This document shows positions 34,079 through 43,800 of a stretch of DNA of 64,000 nt, piece after piece (within the stretch, counting starts at the first letter, position 1; the number at the start of each line of letters is the position of its first letter). The notes beneath the pieces are model-generated. The model was not told the DNA's origin. It did no database searches and saw nothing but the letters and a program-made list of their open reading frames with translations. The position numbers and the translations under genes were made by a program. The DNA comes from 630D-37 sp037478835 (GTDB lineage Bacteria > Chloroflexota > Anaerolineae > Anaerolineales > Villigracilaceae): the NCBI GenBank assembly GCA_037478835.1, contig JBBFLV010000003.1, positions 240,700-304,699 of the forward strand, in the 5' to 3' direction.

Positions 34079-34450
34079 ATGAATCCCACCGGTCTGCTCA
34101 CCGCTCTTTCCGCTTTTCTTGGCATCTGGCTGGGACACGTTGGTGTGCGTGCCATCGAACGGAACAGCCCTGAGCTCTGGAAACCGGCGCTTCTGCTCGC
34201 TTCTTCTGGCTTAGGGTTGGAAATTCTGGCGCTCTTTCTGCCATCGCCTTTTAACTTCGCACTGGCGATTTTGGGCATTACGCTGCTCTGGGATACGCTG
34301 GAGCTTTTCCGCCAGGAAAAACGCGTGCGCAAAGGGCATGCACCGGCGAACCCCGCCAATCCGCGCCATGCGCGCCTGTTGAGCGAATCGCCCTCGGCCA
34401 CCACCGAGGACCTGCTCGAACGCTCCCCTCGTCAAGACCTTTTTATGTGA
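34079..34450 (+). CDS. DUF4491-like small membrane protein, copy 1
   Basis: 123 residues beginning MNPTGLLTALSAFLGIWLGH, 1 nt after the hemE stop. Three hydrophobic helices (about 5-22, 36-55, 58-73) are followed by LWDTLELFRQEKRVRKGHAP, the end motif seen in DUF4491 proteins (E-x-QEKRV-x-KG), and a polar tail with LLSESP...DLLERSP. No catalytic residues are recognised. With the paralogue just downstream it may form a membrane pair. Its position inside the heme operon suggests a role in porphyrin or heme handling, which is inference. Confidence 0.7.
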   Translation: MNPTGLLTALSAFLGIWLGHVGVRAIERNSPELWKPALLLASSGLGLEILALFLPSPFNFALAILGITLLWDTLELFRQEKRVRKGHAPANPANPRHARLLSESPSATTEDLLERSPRQDLFM

Positions 34451-34457
34451 GGTAAGT

Positions 34458-34790
34458 ATGGACTTCTCTGCCCTCTGGATCGCTTTGGCAACGTTGCTGA
34501 TCATCGGCCTGGGCTTTCCGCTGGTGATCTACGGAGAACGCTATTTCGGCTATGTGCTCTGGCCGTATTTCATCGCTATCGGCCTGCTCCTGATTGCGGG
34601 CTCCCTGTTCGTGGCTTCCGAAGTCCTTTCGGCGCTGCTGGGGGTGCTGGGGGCCACCTTCATCTGGGGCGCCACCGAGCTAAAAGAGCAGGCGGTGCGC
34701 GCCGAATTGGGTTGGTTCCCTTTCAACTCGCGCAAGCGGAAACTCCCGTTTGCGGCCATCATTGCCCGTTGGAAGGCTCCTCACCTATGA
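34458..34790 (+). CDS. DUF4491-like small membrane protein, copy 2
   Basis: 110 residues, MDFSALWIALATLLIIGLGFPLVI, with three membrane helices and the DUF4491-type segment VLSALLGVLGATFIWGATELKEQAVRAELGWFPFNSRKRK. Closer to the family pattern than copy 1. SD GAGGT is 4 nt before the ATG; the end overlaps the hemG/Y gene by 4 nt. Function unknown. Confidence 0.72.
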   Translation: MDFSALWIALATLLIIGLGFPLVIYGERYFGYVLWPYFIAIGLLLIAGSLFVASEVLSALLGVLGATFIWGATELKEQAVRAELGWFPFNSRKRKLPFAAIIARWKAPHL

Positions 34791-36226
34791 ACCCATCGGA
34801 ACAGCCTGAACGCTTCGATCTCATCATCGTAGGAGGCGGCATTTCCGGGCTTTCCGCCGCCTGGTATGCCTCCCAACGCTTTCCCCAGGCGCGCATCGCC
34901 GTGCTGGAGGCCGCCGATCGTTGGGGTGGCAAGATCGTCACCCATTGCCTGCCGTTGGGGGATGGCCTCTTCGTGGTTGAAGGCGGCCCGGATACGTTCC
35001 TGGCGACCAAGCCCTGGGCTGTGAACCTGTGCCGGGAGTTGGGTCTGGAAGGGCGTTTGCACGGCACCAATCCTCACCAGCGCAATACCTACGTGCTGAA
35101 AAAGGGCCGACTGTATCCCCTCCCCGATGGCCTGGCGATGATGATCCCCTCCGATGTGCCCTCCATCCTGCGCTCGCGGCTGATCTCCTGGCCGGGCAAG
35201 TTACGCATGGGGCTGGATTTTCTCCTGCCGCCGCAAAACGGGCACGAAGACGAAAGCCTGGGGCATTTCATTTCCCGGCGGTTGGGGCGCGAAGCCTACG
35301 AAGCGCTGATCGAACCGCTCATGTCCGGCATTTACGCCGGGGATGGCGATCGTCTTTCGCTGCAGTCCACTTTTCCCTACCTGCGCGATCTCGAACAGCG
35401 TTACGGCTCGCTCGTGCGCGGCGCCCTCATCCTGCGCCAAAAGATGCCTCACACTCCCGGTTCGCGCTCGGCCTTTCTCACCCCCACCACCGGCCTGAGC
35501 GAGATCGTCGAAGCGTTGGTCACACAGTTACGTCAGCGCGGGGTGGACCTGCGCTTGGGGGTCGAAGTCAGACATATAGAAAGGGAAAGGGAAGGCTACG
35601 TGATCCAAGACGGCAACGATGAGGTGTTGCATGCCGAAGCGCTCATCTTGGCTACGCCGGCCTTTGTCACGGCGCGGCTCGTCTCGGTGCTGGACCCGGA
35701 GCTGGGCGCGGCCCTCGCCGGCATTTCCTACGCCTCAACGGCTACCGTCTCCCTGGCCTATCCCGAACGTGTATTGCCCCGTCCGCTCGATGGCTATGGC
35801 TATGTCATCCCGCGCCGCGAAGGCCGGCGCGCCCTGGCCTGCACCTGGACCTCCACCAAATTCCCACATCGCGCCCCCAAAGGGTATGTCCTGTTGCGCG
35901 TTTTCATCGGTCGGGCAGGGGAAGAGGCCTTGCCCTCCGCCGAAGAAACACTGCTGGAGATCGCCCGTGAAGAGCTGCGCCTGACCTTGGGGATCACCGC
36001 CGACCCGCTTTTCAGCCGTGTGTTCCGTTGGGAACAGGCCATGCCGCAATACAACCTGGGGCATCCCCAGATCATCGCTCGCATCCAGGAACGTCTCCAA
36101 CATCACCCTCGCCTGGCACTGGCGGGGAATGCGTATCACGGTATCGGCCTGCCGGATTGCATTCACTCCGGTGAAATGGCCGTGGAAAGAATCCTTCAAA
36201 CTTTTCCGCTACGGAGTTCGCCATGA
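34787..36226 (+). CDS. hemG: Protoporphyrinogen/coproporphyrinogen oxidase (HemY/CgoX type)
   Basis: 479 residues from the ATG at 34787 (ATGA overlap). FAD-binding IIVGGGISGLSAAWYAS, EAADRWGGKI, VEGGPDTFLATKPWA, SGIYAGDGDRLSLQSTFPYL and the C-terminal LAGNAYHGIGLPDCIHSGEMAVE are those of the HemY/CgoX flavoprotein family. This fold uses O2. It oxidises either protoporphyrinogen IX (classical route) or coproporphyrinogen III (coproporphyrin-dependent route). The operon lacks hemN/hemF, hemH and hemQ/chdC, so the route is undecided. Confidence 0.93.
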   Translation: MNPSEQPERFDLIIVGGGISGLSAAWYASQRFPQARIAVLEAADRWGGKIVTHCLPLGDGLFVVEGGPDTFLATKPWAVNLCRELGLEGRLHGTNPHQRNTYVLKKGRLYPLPDGLAMMIPSDVPSILRSRLISWPGKLRMGLDFLLPPQNGHEDESLGHFISRRLGREAYEALIEPLMSGIYAGDGDRLSLQSTFPYLRDLEQRYGSLVRGALILRQKMPHTPGSRSAFLTPTTGLSEIVEALVTQLRQRGVDLRLGVEVRHIEREREGYVIQDGNDEVLHAEALILATPAFVTARLVSVLDPELGAALAGISYASTATVSLAYPERVLPRPLDGYGYVIPRREGRRALACTWTSTKFPHRAPKGYVLLRVFIGRAGEEALPSAEETLLEIAREELRLTLGITADPLFSRVFRWEQAMPQYNLGHPQIIARIQERLQHHPRLALAGNAYHGIGLPDCIHSGEMAVERILQTFPLRSSP

Positions 36227-37509
36227 ACATTCAGTCCTCGATTGCCCTCTTTGAACAGGCTCAGCAGCTGTTACCGGGAGGAGTCGATTCCCCGGTGCGC
36301 GCCTTTCGCGCCGTCGGCGGTCAGCCGCTCTTCATTGCCCGCGGCGAAGGCGCCTATCTCTACGATGTGGACGGAAACCGCTATATTGACTATGTGCTTT
36401 CCTGGGGCCCCTTGATCCTGGGACATGCCCACCCCCAGGTGGTCGAAGCGCTGAGCGAGGCCGTTCGTCGCGGCACATCCTATGGTGCACCCAGCCCGTT
36501 GGAACTGGAACTGGCGCGGCGCGTCATGGACTTCATGCCGAACATCGAGATGATCCGCTTCGTCAACAGCGGCACCGAGGCCACGATGAGCGCCTTGCGC
36601 CTGGCACGCGCCTACACCCGCCGCGAGAAGATCATCAAATTCGAGGGGTGCTATCATGGCCATGCCGATATGCTCTTGGTCAAGGCTGGCTCCGGCGTCG
36701 CCACCTTAGGCTTGCCCGATTCACCAGGTGTGCCGGCGGCCACTGCTCAGGATACACTGATCGCCCGCTATAACGATCTGGATTCGGTGGAGGCCCTCTT
36801 CCGCCGCTATCCCGATCAGATCGCCGCCGTGATCGTCGAGCCGGTGGCCGGAAATATGGGCGTTGTCCCTCCGTTACCGGGCTTCCTGGAAGGATTGCGG
36901 CGGCTGACAAGCGAGCACGGCGCGTTGCTCATCTTCGATGAGGTCATGACCGGCTTTCGCGTCCATCCCGGCGGTGCCCAGGCCCTTTATGGCATCCAAC
37001 CCGATCTCACCACCCTGGGCAAAGTGATCGGCGGCGGATTGCCTGTTGGCGCCTATGGTGGGCGACGCGAGATCATGCAACTGGTGGCTCCTTCCGGCCC
37101 GGTTTATCAGGCCGGCACGCTGGCCGGCAACCCACTGGCCATGACCGCCGGCATCGTCACGCTGGAGGTGCTCAAATCCCCCGGCACATGGGAAGCCCTC
37201 GAACAGGCCGCCGCTCAATTAGAACAGGGCACGCGCCAGGCGCTGGAAAAATACGGCCTGCGCGGCCTGGTGACGCGGGTTGGGACGATGTTTACGCTCT
37301 TCTTCGGCATTGACGAGGCGCGTGATTGGGAGAGCGTGCGCCGGGCCGATACGGCTCTCTTTGCCCGTTTCTTTCAGAACATGCTCCGGCGCGGCGTTTA
37401 TTTAGCGCCTTCGCAGTTCGAGGCCGGTTTTCTTTCCACAGCTCATACGCCGGCGATCCTCCAGGCCACGCTAGAGGCGGCCGATGCCGCCATGGCCGAA
37501 TTGCGTTGA
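36223..37509 (+). CDS. hemL: Glutamate-1-semialdehyde 2,1-aminomutase
   Basis: 428 residues, class-III PLP aminotransferase fold: LLPGGVDSPVRAF, GHAHPQVVEAL, FVNSGTEATMSALRLAR, FEGCYHGHADMLLVKAGSG, IFDEVMTGFRV and the PLP lysine in TLGKVIGGGLPVGAYGG. It converts glutamate-1-semialdehyde to 5-aminolevulinate, acting on the HemA product. It overlaps hemG/Y by 4 nt and closes the operon before a terminator. Confidence 0.97.
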   Translation: MNIQSSIALFEQAQQLLPGGVDSPVRAFRAVGGQPLFIARGEGAYLYDVDGNRYIDYVLSWGPLILGHAHPQVVEALSEAVRRGTSYGAPSPLELELARRVMDFMPNIEMIRFVNSGTEATMSALRLARAYTRREKIIKFEGCYHGHADMLLVKAGSGVATLGLPDSPGVPAATAQDTLIARYNDLDSVEALFRRYPDQIAAVIVEPVAGNMGVVPPLPGFLEGLRRLTSEHGALLIFDEVMTGFRVHPGGAQALYGIQPDLTTLGKVIGGGLPVGAYGGRREIMQLVAPSGPVYQAGTLAGNPLAMTAGIVTLEVLKSPGTWEALEQAAAQLEQGTRQALEKYGLRGLVTRVGTMFTLFFGIDEARDWESVRRADTALFARFFQNMLRRGVYLAPSQFEAGFLSTAHTPAILQATLEAADAAMAELR

Positions 37510-37570
37510 TCCAAGCGTGACCTGAGCAGAGCGATGTGGTTGGCGCGGAGCGTCATATCATTTTCCCCGA

Positions 37571-37606
37571 AAACATAAAAGCCGGTCTGAACCGGCTTTT
37601 ATGTTT
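37571..37606. terminator. Bidirectional terminator between the heme operon and gdhA
   Basis: A perfect 16-bp stem (AAACATAAAAGCCGGT / ACCGGCTTTTATGTTT) with a CTGA loop. A and T tracts on both sides make it usable from both converging operons. Confidence 0.92.
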
Positions 37607-37648
37607 CCAAATCGAATTTTCAGATTGCGCCGTTGTTGCCGGACGAGA

Positions 37649-38932
37649 TCAGATCCAACCGCGCAGTTCCATCGCTTCCACCACGCGACGAATGGCCACC
37701 ATATAGGCCGCATCGCGCATGTAGACGCCCTCTTTGAGAGCCAGCGCCAGCACATCCTGGAATGCCTGGGTCATCTTGGCATCCAGCTTTGTGAGCACCT
37801 CTTCCTTCGACCAGTAGAAGTTCATGTCGTTTTGCACTTGCTCGAAGTAGGAGGTGGTCACGCCGCCGGCATTGCACAGGAAATCGGGGATGACGAAGAT
37901 GTTATTCGCCTTGAAGAAGGCATCCGCCTCCAGCGTGGTCGGACCGTTGGCACCTTCGGCCACCAGGCGCACGCGCGGGGAAATGCGGGTGACGGTCTCG
38001 GCGTTGATCTGGCCTTCGATCGCTGCCGGGATGAGCACATCGGCCTCTTTCGAGATCCAGGCATCCCCATCTTCGATGATATATCCGGCTTGGTGCGCCT
38101 TTTCCTTGTCAATTGTGCCGTATTGATCCGTGATGCTCATCAGGAAGCGCGGATCCACTCCTTTCGGGTGGCTGTAGGTGTAGGAGCGCTTATCTTTGTT
38201 ATCCCAACAGGAGACGCAGGCCACCTTGCCGCCGAGGATTTCTACGAATCCAACTGCGGCGTATTGCGCCACGTTGCCAAAGCCCTGAATGGCGGCCACG
38301 CTGCGGGTCGGGTCCATCTTTAGGTGCTTCATCGCCTCGCGCACGGTATAAATCACGCCGAAGCCGGTGGCCTCGGTGCGTCCCTGCGAGCCACCGCTGC
38401 CGATCGGTTTGCCGGTGATCACGCCGGGCACGTATTCCCCGCGCAGCTTGGAGTATTCATCCATCATCCAGCCCATCATCTGGGCGTTGGTGCCCACATC
38501 CGGGGCCGGCACATCCATGCGCGGACCGATGTTCTTCCACATTTGGTCCACCCAGCCGCGGCACAGGCGCTCCTTTTCGCCGACGGAGAGGGTGGTCGGG
38601 TCCACGACGACGCCTCCTTTGCCGCCGCCCAGCGGCAGATCGGCCACGGCGCACTTCCACGTCATCCACATGGCCAGGGCGCGCACGGTGTCGATCGTTT
38701 CGTTGGCGGCGAAACGGATCCCGCCTTTGGCCGGGCCGCGCGCATCGTTGTGTTGTACGCGGAAGCCGAAGAAAACGCGCATTTGACCGTTATCCATGCG
38801 CACCGGGATCTGGAAGCGAAATTCCCGCAGCGGCCAGCGCAGGATTTCGGCAATCTGGGGATCGAGACCCATCTGCTTTGCCACACCATCAAATTGCTTC
38901 TGAGCAAGTTCAAAGGCATTGATCGGGTTCAT
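37649..38932 (-). CDS. gdhA: Glutamate dehydrogenase
   Basis: 427 residues from the ATG at 38932 (SD CAGGAGAT). Glutamate-binding GPAKGGIRF (K69), catalytic LGGGKGGVVVDP (K105), NAD(P) domain GFGVIYTVREA and AIQGFGNVAQYAA, and the C-terminal YMVAIRRVVEAMELRGW are present. It interconverts glutamate and 2-oxoglutarate plus ammonia. Coenzyme preference is not evident. It is monocistronic with its own promoter, next to the heme operon that starts from glutamate. Confidence 0.95.
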   Translation of the reverse strand: MNPINAFELAQKQFDGVAKQMGLDPQIAEILRWPLREFRFQIPVRMDNGQMRVFFGFRVQHNDARGPAKGGIRFAANETIDTVRALAMWMTWKCAVADLPLGGGKGGVVVDPTTLSVGEKERLCRGWVDQMWKNIGPRMDVPAPDVGTNAQMMGWMMDEYSKLRGEYVPGVITGKPIGSGGSQGRTEATGFGVIYTVREAMKHLKMDPTRSVAAIQGFGNVAQYAAVGFVEILGGKVACVSCWDNKDKRSYTYSHPKGVDPRFLMSITDQYGTIDKEKAHQAGYIIEDGDAWISKEADVLIPAAIEGQINAETVTRISPRVRLVAEGANGPTTLEADAFFKANNIFVIPDFLCNAGGVTTSYFEQVQNDMNFYWSKEEVLTKLDAKMTQAFQDVLALALKEGVYMRDAAYMVAIRRVVEAMELRGWI

Positions 38933-39065
38933 GGTTCTATCTCCTGAGGGTCTGAGAAAATATAAGCGGGCATCCCCGGACAGGACGCCCGCTCCCTTTC
39001 GCGTGATGTAAACACTTGAATCATAGGCCGGTTTCCCGATTTGTCTTACAAATTCGTTCACTTAC

Positions 39066-39094
39066 TTAATACCCGAAAACGGTAAGTTCGTCAA
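39066..39094 (-). promoter_or_regulatory. Predicted gdhA promoter
   Basis: On the minus strand TTGACG (39094-39089), a 17-nt spacer and TATTAA (39071-39066) predict a start near 39059 and a leader of about 127 nt. A hairpin in the leader (GCGGGC.TCC / GGA.GCCCGC, 38966-38992) lies about 35 nt before the ATG. Confidence 0.6.
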
Positions 39095-39363
39095 GGATTT
39101 TCGCGCCGGGCGTAGGGCTTTTCAATGTTTTCATGAAAAGCAATTTTCAGTTGCCAAGGTTGTCAAAACTTATGTTGCCGCAGGTCACTTCTCCACGCCA
39201 TATTACACAATAAGGCTTGCTTTGCATCAAAATCATTAGAATAATGAAAAATCCTACTTTTAGGCATAGGGGGATTTTTTTTAAACCTGCGTTTCAATCT
39301 CGTGGGTGACGGATTCGCCGAGCAAGGCCCTGAAGAATCTCAAAAAATAGGCGCCGTTCCCCC

Positions 39364-39408
39364 TTGACAAAACCGTCGATCCGAGATATTATTAGAACAA
39401 AGGTTCTA
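39364..39408 (+). promoter_or_regulatory. Near-consensus promoter with SOS-box-like operator over +1
   Basis: TTGACA (39364-39369), a 17-nt spacer and TATTAT (39387-39392) are followed immediately by the perfect palindrome TAGAAC-AAAG-GTTCTA (39393-39408). Predicted +1 is about 39399, inside the palindrome, an ideal site for repression. GAAC-N4-GTTC is the core of LexA/DinR operators in Gram-positive bacteria; LexA control here is inference. Confidence 0.7.
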
Positions 39409-39411
39409 GTA

Positions 39412-40197
39412 ATGTCTATCCCTTCTCTGACCCTTATGGAAGTGCTAACGGATTTGCGCAGGGAGATTCGGCAAGCACATCGCCCGACGCTGGAAGAGGT
39501 GCTTGAGGAGTATCTCCCTCTCCCCAAGTCTTCGATTTTCTTCGGCGTAGCCGAGGATGGGTTGCCGGTCCTGCTCGATCTCGGCAATGCAGCGGTGGGT
39601 GCTTTGCTCCTGCTGGGCGATCGGGGCAGCGGCAAGACCCACCTGTTGCGCACCGTTGCGCGGGCATTGATCCAGACCAAAGATGCCGCCTATGTGCGCT
39701 TCACCGTGATCACGCGGCATCCGGAGGAGTGGGAAGACTTGCGCAAAGCACCTCATTGCGAAGGGGTGTTCGGCGCTTCTGAGAACGGGGCTTCGGATAT
39801 GCTCTATTCCCTGGCCGCCCGTGGTCATGCCGATCGCGAGCGCAGTTTTACCCTGGTCTTCTTAGATGATCTTACTCTGGTACAAAGTCTGGAGTATGAG
39901 ATCCGGCTGCACACACAATGGCTGCTGGCACGCGGACCGAAGCGTAAGATTTGGCCTGTGGTCACGCTGGCGCCGCAAGACTTTTTTGAAATGCAGCCCT
40001 GGACAGGGTTGATGCACACCCAGCTTTTTGCCCGTCTTGCCGATTCGCGCCACGTAGAAAAGCTGACAGGGACGCTCTCCCTGCCTCCCGATCCACCCTG
40101 TGGAAGCCTGCGGCCCGGCAAAGAATATGCCCTTCCAGAGGGCGATCACTGGTTGCGTTTCTGGATACCCGAAAAGGGTTCAGGAGGTTTCAAATGA
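39412..40197 (+). CDS. Small P-loop ATPase (FtsK/HerA-like character), putative SOS-type regulated
   Basis: 261 residues from the ATG at 39412, with weak SD AAAGG 8 nt upstream. Walker A GDRGSGKT lies near residue 70 and Walker B TLVFLDD near residue 147. The C-terminal segment HTQLFARLADSRHVEKLTG recalls the DSR-containing sensor region of FtsK/SpoIIIE/HerA motors, but no DNA-binding or membrane domain is visible. It overlaps its partner gene by 4 nt. The promoter suggests tight repression. A DNA repair or DNA-mobility role is possible; function is not known. Confidence 0.7.
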   Translation: MSIPSLTLMEVLTDLRREIRQAHRPTLEEVLEEYLPLPKSSIFFGVAEDGLPVLLDLGNAAVGALLLLGDRGSGKTHLLRTVARALIQTKDAAYVRFTVITRHPEEWEDLRKAPHCEGVFGASENGASDMLYSLAARGHADRERSFTLVFLDDLTLVQSLEYEIRLHTQWLLARGPKRKIWPVVTLAPQDFFEMQPWTGLMHTQLFARLADSRHVEKLTGTLSLPPDPPCGSLRPGKEYALPEGDHWLRFWIPEKGSGGFK

Positions 40198-40508
40198 ACG
40201 TTGGAATGCTCTGGTTTGATAACGATCCCAACACGCCGTTCGTGAAGAAAGTGCAGCGAGCGGTGGAGTACTATCGGCGCAAGTACGGTCGAGAGCCGAA
40301 CCTATGCTTGGTACATCCGAGCGCCTTGAAGGCTGAGGAAACCGAAGCGATCAGCAATGGCATTGCCATTCGCCCCTATCGTTTTGTTCTGCCCGGTCAT
40401 TTCTGGATCGGCATCGAGGAAAACGAACGTGTTTCGCATCCCGGCAAGAGCCGCTCGCGTTCCCTGTCGCTTGCGGAACCGGCCTTAGCAGGGCGATCGC
40501 CCTCCTAA
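40194..40508 (+). CDS. Unknown 104-aa protein coupled to the P-loop ATPase
   Basis: Starts in a 4-nt ATGA overlap with the ATPase gene, so it is probably made in fixed ratio with it. The first 80 residues look folded (WFDNDPNTPFVKKVQRAVEYYRRKYG, then LVHPSALK and IRPYRFVLPGHFWIGIEE). The last 25 are Ser/Arg/Pro-rich and probably disordered. No signal, membrane segment or known domain is recognised. Its end overlaps the convergent acpS gene by 4 nt. Confidence 0.65.
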   Translation: MNVGMLWFDNDPNTPFVKKVQRAVEYYRRKYGREPNLCLVHPSALKAEETEAISNGIAIRPYRFVLPGHFWIGIEENERVSHPGKSRSRSLSLAEPALAGRSPS

Positions 40509-40885
40509 TTCGGCGAGTCTTCGCAGAGGACGATCAGCATTGCCAGGGCGGCTTCTTCCGTGTGACTCAGGCTAAGAGACCAATTCTGCCACTTCTGTTC
40601 TCTGATCTTCTGCGCCGCGTTTCCGTAAAAACGGAGATGCGGCGCTCCTTTTTCGTTAACCGTCACTTCGATCTCCCGCCAACCTACCTCGCCGATCCCA
40701 CAGCCCAGGGCCTTGGCGGCAGCTTCTTTGGCGGCAAAGCGAGCGGCGAGCGATGCGACTCGCCCGCCGCTTTGTTCGATTTCGGTTGCTGTGAACAGCC
40801 GCATCAGCAGCCGTTGACCGTGCCGCCGCAGCGCCTCGTCGAAGCGTTGAAGGGAGATCAGGTCAACGCCGCTGCGAAGGTGCAT
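40505..40885 (-). CDS. acpS: Holo-[acyl-carrier-protein] synthase
   Basis: 126 residues with the AcpS signatures GVDLISLQRFDEAL (Mg-binding Asp), LFTATEIEQ and LAARFAAKEAAAKALG, and the C-terminal SLSHTEEAALAML. It transfers 4'-phosphopantetheine from CoA to apo-ACP for fatty-acid synthesis. It starts 4 nt after the rpoC stop, so it is probably co-transcribed with rpoC. Confidence 0.95.
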   Translation of the reverse strand: MHLRSGVDLISLQRFDEALRRHGQRLLMRLFTATEIEQSGGRVASLAARFAAKEAAAKALGCGIGEVGWREIEVTVNEKGAPHLRFYGNAAQKIREQKWQNWSLSLSHTEEAALAMLIVLCEDSPN

Positions 40886-40889
40886 GGCC

Positions 40890-43800
40890 TCAATCTCCGG
40901 CCGAAGTGTCCGGTAGATCGGTCCACTGGGAAGAACCGCCTTTCAACTTCAAATGCTTCAAGCGCTCAGGGCGGAAGCCGGTGCCGGCCGGAATGAGCTT
41001 CCCGATGATCACATTCTCTTTCAGTCCATAGAGCGGATCGGTAGCTCCGGCAATGGCGGCGCCGGCCAGGACCTTGATCGTGTGCTGGAAGGATGAAGCC
41101 GCCAGGAACGAATCGGTGCTCAGGGAAGCCTTCGTCACGCCCAAGAGCACTTCCACGTAGCGCGCCGGCTGTTTGCCTTCGGCCAAGAGCTGCTCGTTCA
41201 CACGGCGCATCTCCAGCCGATCGACCAGATCGCCCGGCAGGTAGTTCGTATCTCCAGGACGGATCACCTGCACTTTGCTCATCATCTTGCGCAGGATGAC
41301 CTCGAAATGCTTATCGTGAATGTTCTGACCTTGGGAGCGGTACACCTTTTGGATTTCGCTCAGGAGGTAAAGCTGACAGGCTTCGCGTCCCTGGATGCGT
41401 AGGATGCGGTGCGGGTTCAGAGAACCTTCGGTAAGCGGTTGTCCTGCTTCCACCCGATCCCCATCTTTGACTAGCAGGCGAATGGCGACCGGAATTTCGT
41501 ACACCTTTTCTTCTTTCTGGTCATAGGAGACGATCACTTGTCGGCCTTCCAGGCGTACTCGACCGCCGTGCTGGGCCAGGATCGAAGCATCTTCTTTGAC
41601 CGCCAGCACCGCCCCGGCGCGCACTTCCTGACCATCTTCAACGGCAATCGTCCAATCTTCCGGAATGCTGTAGGTGTCGCTTACCAGTTCGCTATGCTGG
41701 ACGTGAACTTCGCGAATATCCGCATACCGATCGGATTGGAAAATACGCACCGTCCCCGCGATTTCGGCGACAACGGCCTCGCCTTTCGGCTGTTTTCGCG
41801 CCTCGAAGAGCTCTTCGACGCGCGGCAGACCGGTCGTAATATCGCCGCCTGCTGCCACACCACCGGTGTGGAAGGTTCGTAGGGTCAGCTGGGTGCCCGG
41901 CTCACCGATCGATTGGGCGGCGATAATGCCCACCGCAGTCCCCAGCTCTACCATCGTGCCGCGGCCGAGGTCAATGCCATAGCATTTGGCGCACACGCCG
42001 TATTGCAATTCACAGGTGAGCGGCGAGCGGACTTTCACCTCGGTCACGCCGGCGGCGACGATCTTGCGCGTCAGTTCATGGTCGAGCAGATCGTCCCGTT
42101 CGGCCAGCACCTCGCCGGTCTTCGGATCGATCACGCGATCGGCCACCACCCGTCCGTAAAGGCGTGCACCCATGGATTGGCCGGCCACATCGTCCGATTT
42201 GCGAATCACGATAAACTCACGGGTGCCGCAGTCATACTCGTTGATGATCACATCCTGCGCCACATCCACCAGACGCCGGGTCAGGTAACCGGCATCGGCA
42301 GTGCGCAGGGCGGTATCTGCCAAACCCTTGCGGGCGCCGTGCGTAGAGATGAAGTATTCCAGCGCTGTCAGACCTTCACGGAAATTCGAGCGAATGGGCA
42401 GCGGGATGATGCGTCCGGAAGGATCGGCCATCAAGCCGCGCATGCCGGCCAGCTGGGAGATCGTGGCGAACCCACCTTTGGTAGCGCCGGAGTTGGCCAT
42501 CGTTGCCAGGTTGCCCTCCGGATCCATATGGCGCTTGACCGCTTCCGCAACGCGCTCGGTGGCTTTCTGCCAAATTTCGATTTCGCGCTCGTTGCGCTCC
42601 TGATCGGTTAACAGACCGCGGCGATAGTCGCGCTGCACCACTTCGATCTGTTGCAACGCCTCTTGAATAATTTGGCCGCGATCCGGCGGGATGGTAATAT
42701 CGGAAACGGCCAGGGTGGTGCCGGAGCGCATGGCGTATTCAAAGCCTAGATCCTTGATGCGATCGGCGACCTCGGTGGTCACATCCTGGCCGCAAATTTC
42801 GTAGACTTCGGCGATCAGGTCCTTTACACCGCCCTTATCCAGCAAGCGGTTCACAAATTGGACCTCAGGCGGTAGCACCTGATTGAGCAAAACGCGGCCG
42901 ACGGTGGTTTCCAGGAACACCCGGCGCGGTTGTGCTAACCGATTGTTGCGCTCATCGTACCAACTCTGTACCCACACCTTGATACGGGTGTGGACATCCA
43001 CCTGCCCTAGGTGATAGGCCATGAGCACCTCGTCCATATCCACGAAGGCTCGCCCATCGCCTTTGTGCGGTTCGCGGTGCTCCATCGTGAGGTAGTAGAT
43101 GCCCAGCACCATATCCTTGGAGGGGGAGATGATCGGTTCTCCATCGGCCGGCTTGAGCAGGTTCTTCGAGGAGAGCATCAGCTCGCGTGCTTCCTGCACG
43201 GCCTTCTGCGAAAGCGGCACGTGCACGGCCATCTGGTCACCGTCGAAGTCGGCATTGAAGGCCGTACAAACCAGCGGGTGGAGCTGGATGGCCGAACCTT
43301 CGATCAGGATCGGTTCAAAGGCCTGAATACTCAAGCGGTGCAGGGTAGGAGCACGGTTGAGCAACACAGGCCGCTCTTTGATCACCTCTTCGAGCACTTC
43401 CCAAACTTCCGGTCGCCCGCGTTCGATCAGACGGCGCGCGCCTTTGATGTTATTCGCAAAGCCGCGTTGGACCAAGCGCGCCATGACGAAGGGACGGTAC
43501 AGCTCCAGAGCCATGGTCTTCGGCAGGCCGCATTGATAGAGTTTCAGCTGCGGACCGACGACGATCACCGAGCGCCCGGAATAGTCCACGCGCTTCCCCA
43601 GCAGGTTGCGGCGGAAGCGTCCTTTTTTACCCTTGAGCATATCGCTCAGCGATTTCAGCTCCCGGCGACCGCGGCGACTGAGCGCCTTGCCGCGCTGGCT
43701 ATTATCGATCAGGCTATCCACTGCCTCTTGGAGCATGCGCTTTTCGTTGCGGATGATGACATCCGGCGCGCCAAGCTCGAGCAGGCGCTTGAGACGATTG

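Larger units (their letters stand above)
38933..39411. other. Divergent intergenic region between gdhA and the ATPase pair
   Basis: About 480 bp containing the gdhA leader and promoter (38966-39094), an AT-rich central stretch with no recognisable gene (39100-39300), and the ATPase promoter and operator (39364-39408). An in-frame TTG extension of the ATPase ORF begins at the -35 box and is not regarded as coding. Confidence 0.6.
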
